6,486 nt of DNA from assembly GCA_020860745.1 (NCBI GenBank), contig JAJBTR010000245.1, forward strand, positions 1 through 6,486, in the 5' to 3' direction. The translations under genes and the position numbers were made by a program. Source of the DNA: Lachnospiraceae bacterium. Lineage in GTDB: Bacteria > Bacillota > Clostridia > Lachnospirales > Lachnospiraceae. The notes beneath the pieces were generated by a model. That model saw only the letters and a list, made by a program, of their open reading frames with translations, was not told where the DNA came from and searched no databases. Below are positions 6,478-6,486 of the stretch, in pieces (positions within the stretch are counted from its first letter, which is position 1; each line of letters starts with the position of its first letter).

Positions 6478-6486
6478 TATATGAAG

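Noticed and set aside
1..6486. CRISPR array, tRNA, rRNA or insertion sequence
   Set aside because: There are no regularly spaced repeats, no cloverleaf or rRNA stretches seen, and no transposase motif on either strand.

Overview
The window reads as chromosomal DNA of a Gram-positive, low-to-mid GC anaerobe. The best guess is a clostridial lineage close to Lachnospiraceae. This rests on the strong Shine-Dalgarno sequences, the Gram-positive style of UvrB and UvrA, their uvrB-uvrA order on one strand, and a PIN-type toxin-antitoxin pair of a kind I associate with gut Clostridia. That placement is from recalled family resemblance, not a search.

Layout: (1) Bases 1-110 are a fragment of a second uvrB gene. 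It matches bases 1548-1657 of the intact uvrB with six differences, all synonymous, and is cut off at the start of the damage-probing beta-hairpin. (2) Bases 111-1381 separate the fragment from the intact gene. This stretch is visibly AT-rich: 721-780 is 25% G+C by hand count, against 58% for 2641-2700 inside uvrB. It holds a two-gene type II toxin-antitoxin operon (426-1086), preceded by a consensus -10 box and followed by a hairpin. A 16-bp exact direct repeat (219-234 and 1185-1200) brackets the operon. The right-hand repeat leads into about 170 bases dense in inverted repeats, just upstream of uvrB. (3) Bases 1382-3364 encode complete UvrB. (4) Bases 3365-3610 form a spacer with a hairpin and a small upstream ORF with a better ribosome binding site than uvrA itself. 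(5) Bases 3611-6436 encode complete UvrA. (6) The last 50 bases contain a plausible promoter pointing out of the window.

UvrA and UvrB are the damage-recognition half of nucleotide excision repair. UvrA dimers find distorted DNA and load UvrB, which verifies the lesion and then recruits UvrC (not in this window). The toxin-antitoxin pair has no evident functional tie to repair and looks like accessory DNA. The arrangement of broken uvrB start, toxin-antitoxin cassette and intact uvrB suggests insertion or recombination at uvrB that preserved one working copy.

The points most worth a second look are the synonymous-only uvrB remnant, the 16-bp repeats around the cassette, the structured segment ahead of uvrB and the small ORF overlapping the uvrA start. 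I found no CRISPR array, rRNA, tRNA, transposase or recombinase gene.
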